NCBI GenBank assembly: GCA_035771175.1
Contig: CM069598.1
Coordinates: 19,816,438-19,880,437, forward strand
Length of the DNA: 64,000 nucleotides
Direction: 5' to 3'
Origin: Paratinospora sagittata
Lineage: Eukaryota > Streptophyta > Magnoliopsida > Ranunculales > Menispermaceae
A program made the position numbers and the translations under genes. The notes beneath the pieces were generated by a model, which ran no database searches, was not told the DNA's origin, and saw only the letters and a list, made by a program, of their open reading frames with translations. How positions within the stretch are numbered: the first letter of the stretch is position 1; every line of letters begins with the position of its first letter. Positions 1-10,450 of the stretch are shown here, piece by piece.

Positions 1-2
1 TT

Positions 3-1316
3 GCTGGTATAGGTGATGTTCACATCAGCCCCACCCTTACACTCAGAAATGTTCTTCATGTTCCTAAACTATCTACTAATCTTATCTCTATTAAAAAACT
101 GACCCATGATCTGAGTTGTAATGTAACCTTCTTCCCTACTTACTGTGCATTTTAGGACCAGGACTTGGGGACGATGATTGGACATGCTAAGGAACAGGAC
201 GGGTTATATTACCTTGAGACACCAGTACATCCTATCAAGAGTACCACTTCATTTCTCTCTGAGCACAAACTTTCCAATAAAGAAAAACTATGGCTCCATC
301 ATCGCCGCCTTGGCCATCCTTCTTTTCGATCTCTTAAAATCATGTTTCCTTTTTTGTTTAAATCTCTGAATGTTGAAGATTTTCACTGTGAAGTGTGTGA
401 ACTTGCGAAACACAAACGTATATCTTTTCCACTTAATAATGACAGAAGTTCAGATCCTTTTGATCTCATTCATAGTGATATTTGGGGTTCCTCTCCAATA
501 CCTAATGTTTCTGGAGCTCGATGGTTTGTGTCTTTTATTGATGATTGTACTAGAGTCTCGTGGATATTCTTATTAAAACAAAAATCCGATGTGAGCTTTA
601 TTCTCCCTACCTTCCGTAACATGATACACACCCAGTTTGGTGCTAAAATCAAGAGATTTCGCTCTGACAATGCTAGAGACTATTTTAATCAAACATTGAC
701 CAACTACTTCCAAACCGAGGGGATCCTTCATGAATCATCCTGTGTTTACACTCCACAACAAAATGGAGTTGCTGAAAGAAAAAACGGTCATCTACTTGAT
801 ACAACTCGAGCCTTTTTATTTCAGAATAATATGCCTAAGTCCTATTGGGGGGAAGCTGTCCTTACTGCAACACATCTTATTAACCGTCTACCATCCCGAA
901 CCCTTGATTTCAAAAGTCCTATGGAAAAGCTACGTCAATTTTATCCTAAGCTTAAAATCTCCAATAATCTTATACCTAGAATATTTGGGTGTGTTTCATT
1001 TGTCCATGTTCACCAACCCAACAGGGGAAAGTTGGACCCTAGAGCTCTTAAGTGTGTTTTTGTCGGATACTCTTCCACTCAAAAGGGATATAAATGCTAT
1101 CATTCGCCATCAAAGAAATTCTTTGTCTCAGCCGATGTCACTTTCTGTGAACCTGAGCCTTATTTTTCCGCTCCTCCTCTTCCGGGGGAGAATGTCATCA
1201 TGGAAGATAAGGACGTGATAACCCTTTTGATCTTTTTGACCCCTTTACCCTCCAACAAACCAAACCTGAATCTCCTACACCCCCTGTACCCAATGACGAA
1301 CCTAAGGATTGGATGA
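3..1316 (+). pseudogene. copia pol: protease tail, GAG-pre-integrase and integrase
   Basis: The frame opens at base 3 with a protease-to-integrase linker (RNVLHVPKLSTNLISIKKL) and is stopped by TAG at 153-155, where a glutamine codon is expected. It continues in the same frame with a GAG-pre-integrase segment (WLHHRRLGHPSF, then a C-x2-C pair) and the integrase core. Candidate catalytic residues are D in HSDIWG, D in FRSDNARDYF and E in QQNGVAERKNGH. Near 1213-1220 the frame slips: the acidic linker that leads into reverse transcriptase continues in the next frame, as if one base had been lost. The TTG at 165 is not a true start; the protein was part of a longer polyprotein. Confidence 0.9.
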
Positions 1317-2065
1317 CTAGACAAGTGTACTCAAGGAATAAAGCCGCAGCTCCTGAACCGATGCAAGCTCAAGAATCTGAACCAATCCCTGAGAATGAGG
1401 TAACAAATCCTGAACCCTCCTTACAAATTTCATTCGTTCCTGAAACTAACAATGATCTTTTAGCCTCTGAACCTGACAATGACCTTCCCATTGCCATTAG
1501 AAAGGGAACAAGGGAATGCACTAAACATCCCTTGTATCCACTATCTCATGTTGTATCCTTTGAGAAGTTCTCACCAACCCATAAGAGTTTCCTTACCAGC
1601 CTGAACAATATCCAAACTCCTACATCATTATCCGAGGCTTTATCTAATACAAATTGGAAACAAGCTATGAATGTGGAAATGGAAGCTCTGGAGAAAAATA
1701 CAACATGGGAGTTGGTAGACTTGCCTCTAGGAAAGAAACCTGTGGGATGCAAATGGGTTTATACAGTAAAATACAAAGCAGATGGGTCCCTAGAGCGCTA
1801 CAAGACAAGATTGGTAGCCAAAGGATATACTCAGACATATGGTTTGGACTATCAAAAGACATTTGCTCCGGTTGCAAAAATGAATACTGTGAGACTTCTG
1901 TTGTCATTGGCAGCCAATTATGACTGGGATCTGCAACAATTTGATGTAAAGAATGCATTTTTACATGGGGATTTAGAAGAAGAAATCTATATGGAAGTGC
2001 CTCCAGGATTTGGCACCACTGATAAAGTGTGCAAATTAAAAAAGGCCCTGTATGGACTTAAATAA
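1313..2065 (+). pseudogene. copia pol: reverse transcriptase, N-terminal part
   Basis: An acidic, proline-rich linker comes first. The copia reverse transcriptase fingers follow, with the family hallmarks [35 protein letters not shown] and [20 protein letters not shown]. The Asp in FDVKNAF is the first catalytic aspartate. The frame ends at TAA 2063-2065 inside the conserved YGLK-Q-SPRAWF motif, where the stop replaces the usual Gln codon by a single C-to-T change. Reading continues in the same frame at 2066, so the break is a point nonsense mutation and not a domain boundary. Confidence 0.92.
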
Positions 2066-3133
2066 TCTCCGAGGGCATGGTTTGGTCAGTTTGTCAAAGT
2101 AATGACAAATATGGGATATAGACAAAGCCAAGGAGATCACACTCTGTTTATTAAGCACTCGACTTCAGGGGGAGTTACAACTCTATTAGTATATGTCGAC
2201 GACATCTTCATGACAGGAAACAATGAGAATGAGAGACAAAATTTGAAGGGGTGTTCTCTCGAGGAATTTGAGATCAAGGAACTAGGGAGATTGAAATACT
2301 TCATAGGGATTGAAGTGGCACACTCTAAACAGGAAATTTTTATCTCTCAACAGAAGTACATTACAGACCTTCTTAAAGAAACAAGGAGGCTAGCATGCAA
2401 ACCAATGAATACCGCTATTGATCTTAATCACAAGCTTGGAGAAGCTGAAGAAGCGCTGACTGTTAATAAAGAGATGTATCAAAGACTAGTAGGAAGACTC
2501 ATCTATCTCTCTCACACAAGACCTGATATTGCATGTGCAGTAAGTGTAATAAGTCAGTTCATGCACAATCCTAAAGATATTCATTTGCAAGCAGCTAATC
2601 GCGTTCTACAGTATCTTAAAGGGACTCCAGGACAGGGCATCTTATTTAAACGACACACAGGAATGGTTCTTGAAGACTATGCTGGTTCAGTAGTTGACAG
2701 AAGATCAACTATTGGATCTTGTACGTTTCTTGGTGGGAATTTGGTGACATGGCGAAGTAAGAAGCAGAATGTAGTGGCCAGATCTAGTGCTGAAGCAGAA
2801 TTCCAAGCAATGGCACAAGGGGTTTGTGAGCTATTATGGTTGCAGATAATTTTGACAGATTTGAAGATACACTGGGACGGCCCTATGAGACTCTATTGTG
2901 ACAATAAATCTGCAATTAGCATTGCCCATAACCCAGTTCAACATGATCGAACCAAACATATAGAGATTGATAGACACTTTATTAAAGAGAAGCTCGATAG
3001 TGGGTTGATCTGTACTCCATATATATCTACCAATAATCAGCTCGCCGATATGCTCACTAAAGGGTTAAATCATACTGCATTTCAAGCAAATGTGTCCAAG
3101 CTGGGAATGGTAAACCTTTATTCACCAGCTTGA
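2066..3133 (+). pseudogene. copia pol: reverse transcriptase palm and RNase H
   Basis: This is the same frame as the preceding segment, resumed after the nonsense codon. LLVYVDDIFMTGN holds the catalytic YVDD. LGRLKYFIGIEV and the thumb follow, then the connection LVGRLIYLSHTRPDIACAV. RNase H is recognised by WRSKKQNVVARSSAEAEFQA, LYCDNKSAISIAHNPVQHDR and the terminal TKHIEIDRHFI and ADMLTKGL motifs. It stops at 3131-3133, and the TGA overlaps the polypurine tract, as is usual in copia elements. No internal stop was seen in this part, so the C-terminal half is better preserved than the rest. Confidence 0.93.
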
Positions 3134-3140
3134 GGGGGAG

Positions 3141-3415
3141 TGTTGAGATTTGTTTCCTGTACAGATTTATTTCCTTTACGGATTTATTTCCTTTAAGGAA
3201 AGATAATAATTTTAGTAAGACGTTTTATATAGCAGTTACTAAAATTGTAATTATAGCTATATGTACATAGCTCTGTATGTCTATATATATGGAGTCCCTC
3301 CATTAAGACAGTACACAAGAATAAGAAAATATCCTTTCTCTTCTCCCGTGGATGTAGGCCATAGAGCCGAACCACGTTACATCTTTGTGTCTTTCATTAT
3401 TCTATTTTCTTAACA
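3141..3415 (+). repeat. 3' LTR of the copia element, with polypurine tract just upstream
   Basis: The purine tract TGAGGGGGAG (3131-3140) is followed by TGTTGAGA, the LTR start. The LTR ends TCTTAACA at 3415, giving short inverted ends with one mismatch (TGTTGAGA/TCTTAACA). A TATA-like run (ctatatatat, 3281-3290) is the likely promoter core. The LTR is 275 bp, a usual copia size. The left LTR is not in the window. Confidence 0.85.
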
Positions 3416-3420
3416 GTATA

Positions 3421-4013
3421 CAATGTGAGGAAGGCTAACTTCATGAATGAGATGGGTATATCCACTACCTCCTAGTGCCAAGTTAGAAGAAAAATGTCTC
3501 ATTCCCAAGATTTTAATGCTTGAAAAGTGCTTCACTAATTAATCTCATTTGTGCCACTAATGCTGGGAGGGTTGCCGTTCTTTTTTGCACCTCTTACTTG
3601 TATTACAATTCTATCTTCTCAATTTATGCCCACTAATACTCAGTTCTGTGTGCTTTGTTGCCTATCACCGTTCAGGTCTTAGGGTGAACATCTGCCAGAC
3701 CAATACTTACCTGAATGGTGAAGCAGAAAAATTACAGTTGTTAGATGAGCAACTGAACTTTTAAGCCAGAGCCGCTAGTTAGAGGCTCAACAATGTATTT
3801 CACTCTAAAACACTAATAGTCTAATGCTTGTGTTACACCATTTTACATGTTAACCAAACTGATATATGAGGAACAACTGAACAAGTGAATGCTTCTTGCA
3901 GAAAGTTTTAAACCTAAAACCACCGTTAACTGGAACTCTGGTCGCATGTTAAATTACCAATATATGCGAAAGCTATAGATGTTAAGCAAAGGCCAAGAAT
4001 TCATATTAATTAG
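3421..4013. other. non-coding, probable myosin intron sequence
   Basis: I see no open frame, RNA gene or repeat here. The position between the copia insertion and the myosin VIII terminal exon suggests intron sequence of that gene. No earlier myosin exon was recognised here or anywhere upstream in the window. Confidence 0.4.
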
Positions 4014-4815
4014 TAGGGGTGTGCATAGGTCGGGTTTGGGCCAAGATTTGGTCTCAACCTTGTTGGGTGATTCAATTTATCCCTTGAGCCCAACCCTTTC
4101 ATTTAAATGAATAGTTACTTGACCGACACGTCTATCTGATTAGGTTGGTCGGGTGCTGGGTCAGCAAACAATACCTTCTATCTTAAAATTTTTTTTTAAA
4201 AAAAACCTTTAAATTTGAAAGGTAACTTGACAAATCTTGCTAAGTTTTTATAATAACCACCCATTTATATTAATTATAGGCTAGCATGGGAAGGTAAGGA
4301 GAAAAACAACAAGAGGAAGATGAGGGGAAAAAGGAGGTGGGGGGGGGGGGGGGGGGGTAGTTTTGGGTTTAGTAGTTTCCAACATGGAGAGAGTAACTTT
4401 TTTAAGAGGTCTTAGAGTTTCAGGTCTTGTTGGCATTTGGATGTTTGTCATTTGCATTGATATTTGTTTCTTATATCTCTCCACGTGCAAAATGGGGCTG
4501 CACATGTGGGGGAGTGTTTATGATAGCTTGATATGCATTGTTGCACCTCTACCGATTAGCTATAGCTTTTGGGTTCAGTGATTTCTAAGATGTTAGAAAT
4601 ATATATATTATTATATTATCATTATGTTAGGTGGGTCATGGGTTTGTGTCAGCTTCAAAATTTTGAACCCGATAGTATGATCTGATCTATTAGGTTGTTA
4701 TAATTAAAAATTTAAAACCTGATTGACCTGTGTTATAAATATATCCAACTGAACCTGGTCATGTAGAATCGGCCAGTTGGGTTTGTCGGGGTAGCACTTT
4801 TAGTGGACACCCCTA
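4014..4815. mobile_element. hAT-like non-autonomous DNA element (MITE) candidate
   Basis: The stretch starts TAGGGGTGT and ends ACACCCCTA, a perfect 9-bp terminal inverted repeat 802 bp apart. Subterminal segments rich in GGGT/CGGGTT and their complements (for example 4030-4160 and 4640-4800) resemble plant hAT-type non-autonomous elements. There is no transposase. A run of about 22 G residues interrupts it at roughly 4336-4357. I could not find a convincing 8-bp target duplication, so the assignment is tentative. Confidence 0.4.
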
Positions 4816-5681
4816 ATATCAAATAAGTACATAGTATTTTTTGTTGCATTATGAGGAAGTGGTAAAAGGAAGCTAATTATGTAAGTATTTGGGCCTTTCT
4901 TTAGATGCTATCTATTTTTAAGTAGTTAAGTCTCTTCTTGCAAAAAAGCTTCTCTTCTGTCCTTTTCTTCTGCTCTTTCCATCAATACTGGTTCTATTGC
5001 TTTGATATTGAAACAGAATTCACTGATACTAAGCAGGAGTATGACAAGCATTTTCTCCCAGAATAGTAGGTTGTTGGGTTGGCCTTTTTCGACATTTGAA
5101 AACATGAAAGATACTCTCTTGGTAAATTAACTTCAGCATTTTGCTTTAGAACATAGCATTTTGGTGGGAGTCATTGAAACTGAATATGGGGTTGGAAGAA
5201 ACCTGATTCTTTCAATACCCATTGGTTCCAACCAAGAGGCTGTTGTGGAAAAATTAATAATGCTAGTCGCTTATGGTAACTTGTGGAACGATCATATGAG
5301 GAGGATTTCCAATTTGTCTCTCCAAATGGGGTGTTAGAAAATTTCATATTGCTTCAGTGATAACTCATGAATTTTCCATAGGAAGATTACCATTTTGTTT
5401 GGTCTATATACTGTTTGATTCCTTCAATTATCAGTGATGAATACCAGGAACCGTTTCCCTGGCATTCTGCTTTACTCTGAGTAATTTTAATTGGACTTCC
5501 ATACATGGAAAGGCATGTTTGAATTTTGCCTGAAATTTAGTAGTGACAGCATTTCCCTGTGATGTATTCACCATATTTAGTTATTTCATTTTCTCCAACA
5601 GAAAATTATAACGTATGTACTTCCTACCAATTATTTCCTTCATTTTTACTAATTGTTCAGTTGGTGGTGATAATATTTCAG
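4816..5681. other. non-coding, probable last intron of myosin VIII gene
   Basis: No recognisable exon. It ends in a pyrimidine-rich stretch and an acceptor (ttcag, 5677-5681) directly before the terminal exon. An alternative acceptor lies at 5656-5660. Confidence 0.45.
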
Positions 5682-6161
5682 ACGAGCTTAGGTGCAGCCA
5701 GGAGGAATCCTATGGGGGAAGAGGGAATGGGCCACCCTGGAAGGCCTGATGCTTCTCCAATGTCTCGCTATTATGATTGTGACGATGCAGTGTCAATGGG
5801 GACTCACACTCCTGGAGGCAGCACACCAGGCAGAGTATTTAATCGCACTTCTGATGCTGTTACCGCAAGAGATGCCAATGGAAATGCCAGTATTGTCAAC
5901 CCCCTTGTCAAGGAGTTTGAGCATCAGAAACAGGTATTTGAAGATGACGCCAGGTTCCTTGTTGAAGTCAAATCACGGATGAATGCTTCAACAACGAATC
6001 CCGCTGATGAGCTCAATGGCCTGAAGCTCCGGTTTACGACATGGAAGAAAGAATACAAAGTCAAGTTACGGGATTCAAAATCAAGACTTAACAAGCTTGG
6101 GTACGTAGAGTCAGAGAAGACCCGGAAGACATGGTGGGGAAAGAGGTACCAGAAGAAGTAA
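5682..6161 (+). CDS. myosin class VIII, C-terminal (last) exon
   Basis: This 159-codon exon encodes the tail end of a plant myosin VIII, an unconventional actin motor linked to plasmodesmata, cell plate and endosomes. The signature is the class VIII tail: LVKEFEHQKQVFEDDARFLV, then LKLRFTTWKKEYKVKLRDSK, RLNKLGY and a basic end with KTWWGKRYQKK. The segment before it (Gly/Pro/Ser-rich, about residues 1-65) is low complexity, as in the linker after the coiled coil. The exon starts in phase 0 after an AG acceptor at 5680-5681 and ends at TAA 6159-6161. Motor, IQ and coiled-coil exons are not in the window; they must lie further 5', beyond the copia insertion. The open frame reaches back to 5559, but that part is intron-like. 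Recognition is from memory of the family. Confidence 0.85.
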   Translation, partial: TSLGAARRNPMGEEGMGHPGRPDASPMSRYYDCDDAVSMGTHTPGGSTPGRVFNRTSDAVTARDANGNASIVNPLVKEFEHQKQVFEDDARFLVEVKSRMNASTTNPADELNGLKLRFTTWKKEYKVKLRDSKSRLNKLGYVESEKTRKTWWGKRYQKK

Positions 6162-7541
6162 TCAAATTACTTCTTGGACCATTTGAAACATGCCCAGTTT
6201 CTCAATTTGCTCAGAAATGGCCCTAGAGCTATCTGATGTATAGATGAATACATGAAAGAAGCCAAGCCGGAAATCTCTTCCTGTTCGTGGGGCATTGACA
6301 TAGTTGCAGAAATCTTGCCTGAGCCACTGCTCAAGTTCACTGGAAAATTGCGTGCACTTGTGCACCAAGTCGAGGGTTCTTCCCTTTTCTTTTGAAGGAT
6401 ATGGGTTGGGGAAGCAATGGCATGGGGGCAAGGATAGGAAAGATAGTATATTCACTATGTTTTTATTTTTAATATTGGGGGCCTGGTTGAATTCTTGTTT
6501 ATATTATAGGCATCTGAGGACTGTTCCCCTCATCATTTCTTTCTTCTTCTTCTTTTTTTATTTTTATTTATTTTTATTTTTATTTTTGATGAATAGGTAT
6601 ATTTATGTATAAATTGCTGTTGTTTTCCTGAAGAGATACCAGTTGGGACACAAAATGTAAATAAATTGTTCCATTATTCCTTGCTACTAAATGGGTATTA
6701 TTGAATAGAACCACTGAAGTAAGATAAACTGAAGAGTATTCATCAGATGTCCTGTGCTTACAAAACTGGAAATGGTGTTTCTATAGAAAATTTTTGCTTG
6801 TAAATGAACATTGCTGTCGTGGTCTCAGACAAATTATTTGCATGGAGGCATAGTAGAAATATACAGTAAAAGTTCATCTCTGAAGCCCTAATTATTAAAT
6901 AGCTCTTGTATTTAGTAATTAATTTGTAAACCATGTAAATAAAGATAAGAAGCCTCTTCTCTTAGTATAGATGGTATATCTCTGTACAGCCCTGCAGATG
7001 CTGAAGAACCTTCTAATCTCTTCACACCTCTGTATTAAGATTTTTTGCAATCCAAGTAAGGATCGACTGATTCAACTCTTGCTTTTATAGCTGAGGCAAT
7101 AATGCCCAATGGAATTGGTTCATCAGAGCATAGATTGAATTGATAGAATTAAATGTTTTTTTTTCTTTTTCTTTTTCAAGAGCTCCTAAACTTAAAACCA
7201 GGGTAAATTTGATTATTTTGATTGATTTAACGTCCCTTTTGGGCACTTTGGATTTGTGGGTATTTAGGAAAAAAAATAAATATATATTTTCACTTGGAAC
7301 AACCCTATTTTACATTCATCCATTTCTTGTTCTACCTCTTCAGATACAGATAGATGACACTCGGTAGTCATGTACTAGAATACATGAACATCAACAATTC
7401 CATAAAATACACATTCAAATAATTTTTGATACAGGATCAGTTTCAATCTACTACACAAACACCCACTTCATACTTCTCATTTCAGATTCTTCTATCACAA
7501 AAATGGGAAGCAAAGAAAGAAGAGTGGATTCATTAATTTAT
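6162..7541. other. 3' UTRs and intergenic space between convergent myosin VIII and LHCB3
   Basis: The two genes point at each other. The first few hundred bases are probably the myosin 3' UTR; an aataaa-like signal occurs near 6659-6665. A T-rich low-complexity tract lies at 6538-6590. The part just below 7541 is the LHCB3 3' UTR. I see no further gene. Confidence 0.5.
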
Positions 7542-8717
7542 TTAAGAACCAGGAACAAACTTAGTGGCATAGACCCAAGCGTTGTTAGCAACAGGGTTAT
7601 CAAGATGATCCAAGAGGTTCTCAAGAGGCCCTTTTCCTGTAACAATGGCTTGAACAAAAAACCCAAACATAGAGAACATTGCAAGCCTGCCATTCTTGAT
7701 CTCCTTCACCTTAAGCTCAGCAAAGGTAACAGGGTCATCAGCAAGTCCCAAAGGATCAAAATAGGTTCCACCAGGGTACAAATTGTTGCCTTCACCAACA
7801 CCTGGAAGGCCATTAATGCGGAATCCTTCAACAAGACCCATCAGAACAACTTGGAAGCCCAAAACTGCAAGAATGCTCTGTGCATGCACCAAATTGGGGT
7901 TGCCCAGATAATCTAATCCACCTTCAGAGAAGATCTGAGCACCAGCTTTGAACCAAACTGCTTCTTTGAAATCCACTTTCACCCATTTCTCCAAAACTTC
8001 TGGAGTTATGCAACCAAGTGCTCCAAGCATAGCCCATCTTCCATGGATCACCTGCCATTGTTCCACCATCATCAATATTCAGTAATACTATAACCAGGAT
8101 AAAAAATATTTTACTTTTTATTTTTATCTTTTTTCAATAGGTAAGTGGTGAAAATAACTTTTAAAAAAGGGGCGAAAGACAAGGACATTTATTAATGTTA
8201 CTCATTTTATTACTACTCTCGTCTACGCTTGATCAAGAGAAAAAAAGAAAAAGAAAAAGAAAAAAAAGAGAGTGAAATAATTTGAGATACCTCTAGTGCC
8301 CTGTTTCTGGCAAAGGCTTCTGGGTCAGCAGATAAGCCAGCAGTGTCCCAACCATAATCACCAGGGAATTCACCAGTAAGGTAAGAAGGGGTTTGAGCAG
8401 AGAAAGGACCCAAATACTTCACTCTATCTGGTCCATACCACAATTCATTCCCCTGTAAAATGAAAAATCAAGAAGCAAATCCAAAAAAAACAAAAAAAAA
8501 AAAAACCCAATTTAAATTCAATTCTTCCAAAACCTGACAAGATTGAACAAGTTTAAAAAAAAAGAAAAATATCACTCACCATGGTGAATTTTCCAGTACC
8601 AAGAGCAACAACATCTCTAAGAGAGTTAGAGTTAGAGCTTCTGGTTTGGCCCAAAAATGGTGAAGCTCTAATAACAGTGCTGGAACTAGCAGATGCTGCC
8701 ATTAGTGTTGCAACCAT
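7542..8717 (-). CDS. LHCB3: chlorophyll a/b-binding protein LHCB3 (LHCII type III), three exons
   Basis: Exons on the minus strand are 8717-8580 (46 codons), 8452-8291 (54) and 8051-7542 (169 plus stop), giving 269 aa. Introns are 127 and 239 bp, both GT-AG and both phase 0. Exon 1 holds a Ser/Thr-rich chloroplast transit peptide with [20 protein letters not shown]. Exon 2 starts [18 protein letters not shown]. Exon 3 carries the helix B to C region and ends FVPGS. The chlorophyll-binding membrane-helix motifs [16 protein letters not shown] and [20 protein letters not shown] are intact. LRDVVALG in the transit region, [25 protein letters not shown] and [12 protein letters not shown] fit type III rather than Lhcb1 or Lhcb2, and the N-terminal phosphothreonine segment of those types is absent, as expected. 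The product is a thylakoid antenna protein of photosystem II that joins M-trimers. It appears intact. Confidence 0.96.
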
Positions 8718-8819
8718 TTTTTTGGGCTTGTTTTGAGTTTTTTCTTTTTTTTGTTAGTGTTGCTGTGGTATGGAAATCTTAGGAAGGAAGCAGAAAAGAG
8801 TGGTGTGGTTGGTGTTTGT

Positions 8820-9000
8820 GATGTAGATATTATAAGTGAAAGAGAGAGAAGAAGCAAAGAAATGGGTGGTTAAAGAGAATTTGAGATGGAAAGGTTTTTG
8901 TGATTCTGATTTGTGCTGTGTTATAAGTTCAGCCAATGAGAACACTTTAATGGATTTGGTGTATCTCCATCTCATATCCTTCTATCCAAATATTATCTTT
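8820..9000 (-). promoter_or_regulatory. LHCB3: LHCB3 promoter with GATA cluster, CCAAT and TATA elements
   Basis: Reading on the minus strand towards the gene: four GATA motifs within 36 bp (8994-8997, 8983-8986, 8975-8978, 8962-8965), a CCAAT element (8933-8937, inverted) and an AT-rich TATA candidate (TTATAATAT, 8827-8835) about 110 bp before the ATG. GATA repeats near a CCAAT/TATA core are known in light-regulated CAB promoters. Which TATA is used was not tested; a second TTATAA lies near 8921-8926. Confidence 0.6.
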
Positions 9001-9749
9001 TTTGTCCACACCTCCCATCACTTCCAACCTTAATTTCTCATTGCTGGATTCCCTGTTTGGCATTTCTTCCTGTCCGTGTCTGTATTGGTTGTAGATCAAT
9101 GACAAGTCATAATTCTTCTTTGAAAACAAGCAAGATCTAATGTTTATTTATTGTATCCTATTGTATAGGGAATTGACACCTTACCTATTTATGGCACGAA
9201 TAAGAGATGCAATTAATCAGATTTTTTTGAATAAATACATAGTTTTTTTTTATCAATAATAAAAACACATAGTTAATTGTATGTTTCTTTGCTTTTCGTC
9301 AAAAAATAAAAGGCTAATAATGTTACACCTTGGGCTAATCGTCAGATCTAAGTAATACCTGAGGTAGACTAGCAAACCTATTTGTTAAGGAAGTTTTTGG
9401 TGGTGTTGTTGTCATGTTATTGTTATTATTGTTGTTATTGTGAACTGAATTAAATCCTACCTTTTAGACTCATTCTCCTTGTAGTTAAAAAAAAAACTCA
9501 AAAACTCTTTTTAAATTTGATTGTAAAATTTACAAAGGAAACAAGAATTAATACTATAAAAAGGTGTTTGCATATTTTCTAAAAATGAATTTTTTAAAAT
9601 TCTACTTTTAAAAATAATTCTTAAATAATTATATGCCAAACGCCGCCATCTGTCTTCTAAGCGATAGTTCTCTCCCAAACTTTTAAATCCTTAACCAAGG
9701 TTTATTCAAAAGCTTTAAAAATAATATTTAAAGCTAATATCATATATAG
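9001..9749. other. AT-rich intergenic DNA upstream of LHCB3
   Basis: I see no gene. There are poly-A/T runs and a short GTT/ATT-rich microsatellite-like stretch near 9395-9440. Confidence 0.5.
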
Positions 9750-9935
9750 CCGCCAACAACTGGTAGGTCACCCGGTTAGGCATTTACCTCCTCTTATATA
9801 AGGTGAAAGGTTTAAATCTCCTTAATTTCATATGAGGTAAAGAGTTGTTGTGCACTTAATTGAGGCTTGTTGTGGTCCCATTGGATCTTGAGCATTGTTC
9901 CTGGCATTAGTAATTGAGACTACCCTTGTCTTTAA
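9750..9935 (+). mobile_element. tRNA-derived SINE candidate
   Basis: An A-box-like sequence (TAGGTCACCCGG, 9764-9775) is followed about 45 bp later by a B-box-like GGTTTAAATCTCC (9809-9821). This is the spacing of an internal RNA polymerase III promoter. The rest has no coding potential and ends in an AT-rich region. A folded tRNA cannot be drawn, so it is not a tRNA gene. Ends and target duplications are not clear. Confidence 0.4.
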
Positions 9936-10445
9936 TTTATTAATTTGAAATAATTTGTATATATGTTATATAATCCAATGTAACAAATATTATGAATTGA
10001 CAAAAAAAAAAATATCATATGCAACCTCACTCTCATCTCATTTGTCTTTTAAATACTACTATTATTATTTTTATAGAAATAACACCAGGCTTGTCAGAAA
10101 ACTAATTAATTTAAGGCCAATATCGTATACAATTTCAAGTAGGGGTAACAAAACTTATCTAGACCTAGTTGTTTGATTTTGTTCAGTATAAAGTGGGTTC
10201 GAACAAAAATTATAAAACAGCCCCCAGCCAGCGTGAACTAAGGCCTTAAGGTTGGGTCTGGACAAAGTAATCCGAACATTTGGACATTTTTTGTCTGATT
10301 TTTTTATCTTACAAATTAAATTGCTTCACCTTACTTGTCTAGAATATCTTGTCCAAAGCTTGTAATTGTAAAAATTACGAAAATCATAAGAGAATTTTGA
10401 TTTTAATAATTATGTTATGTACATATTAGAGAATGTTAAGAGGAG
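9936..10445. other. AT-rich intergenic DNA
   Basis: No gene or clear repeat boundary is visible between the SINE candidate and the gypsy element. Confidence 0.45.
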
Positions 10446-10450
10446 AGTAC

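Larger units (their letters stand above)
1..3415 (+). mobile_element. Ty1/copia LTR retrotransposon, 3' part (cut by window start)
   Basis: The order is end of protease, GAG-pre-integrase, integrase, reverse transcriptase, RNase H, polypurine tract, 3' LTR. Integrase before reverse transcriptase is the copia order. The 5' LTR, gag and most of the protease lie outside the window. Pol has at least two nonsense codons and one frameshift, so this copy is not autonomous. Five bases after the LTR (gtata, 3416-3420) would be the 3' target duplication, but the partner is outside the window. The element is in the same orientation as the myosin VIII exon downstream, which suggests an intronic insertion. 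Confidence 0.93.

Noticed and set aside
4281..4581. Short open frames on both strands around the G tract
   Set aside because: They are low complexity (proline or glycine runs from the poly-G tract) within the MITE candidate.
7503..7916. Plus-strand open frame opposite LHCB3
   Set aside because: It is antisense to LHCB3 exon 3 and its 3' UTR, with no family resemblance.
9750..9935. tRNA gene
   Set aside because: A- and B-box-like motifs are present, but no cloverleaf can be formed.
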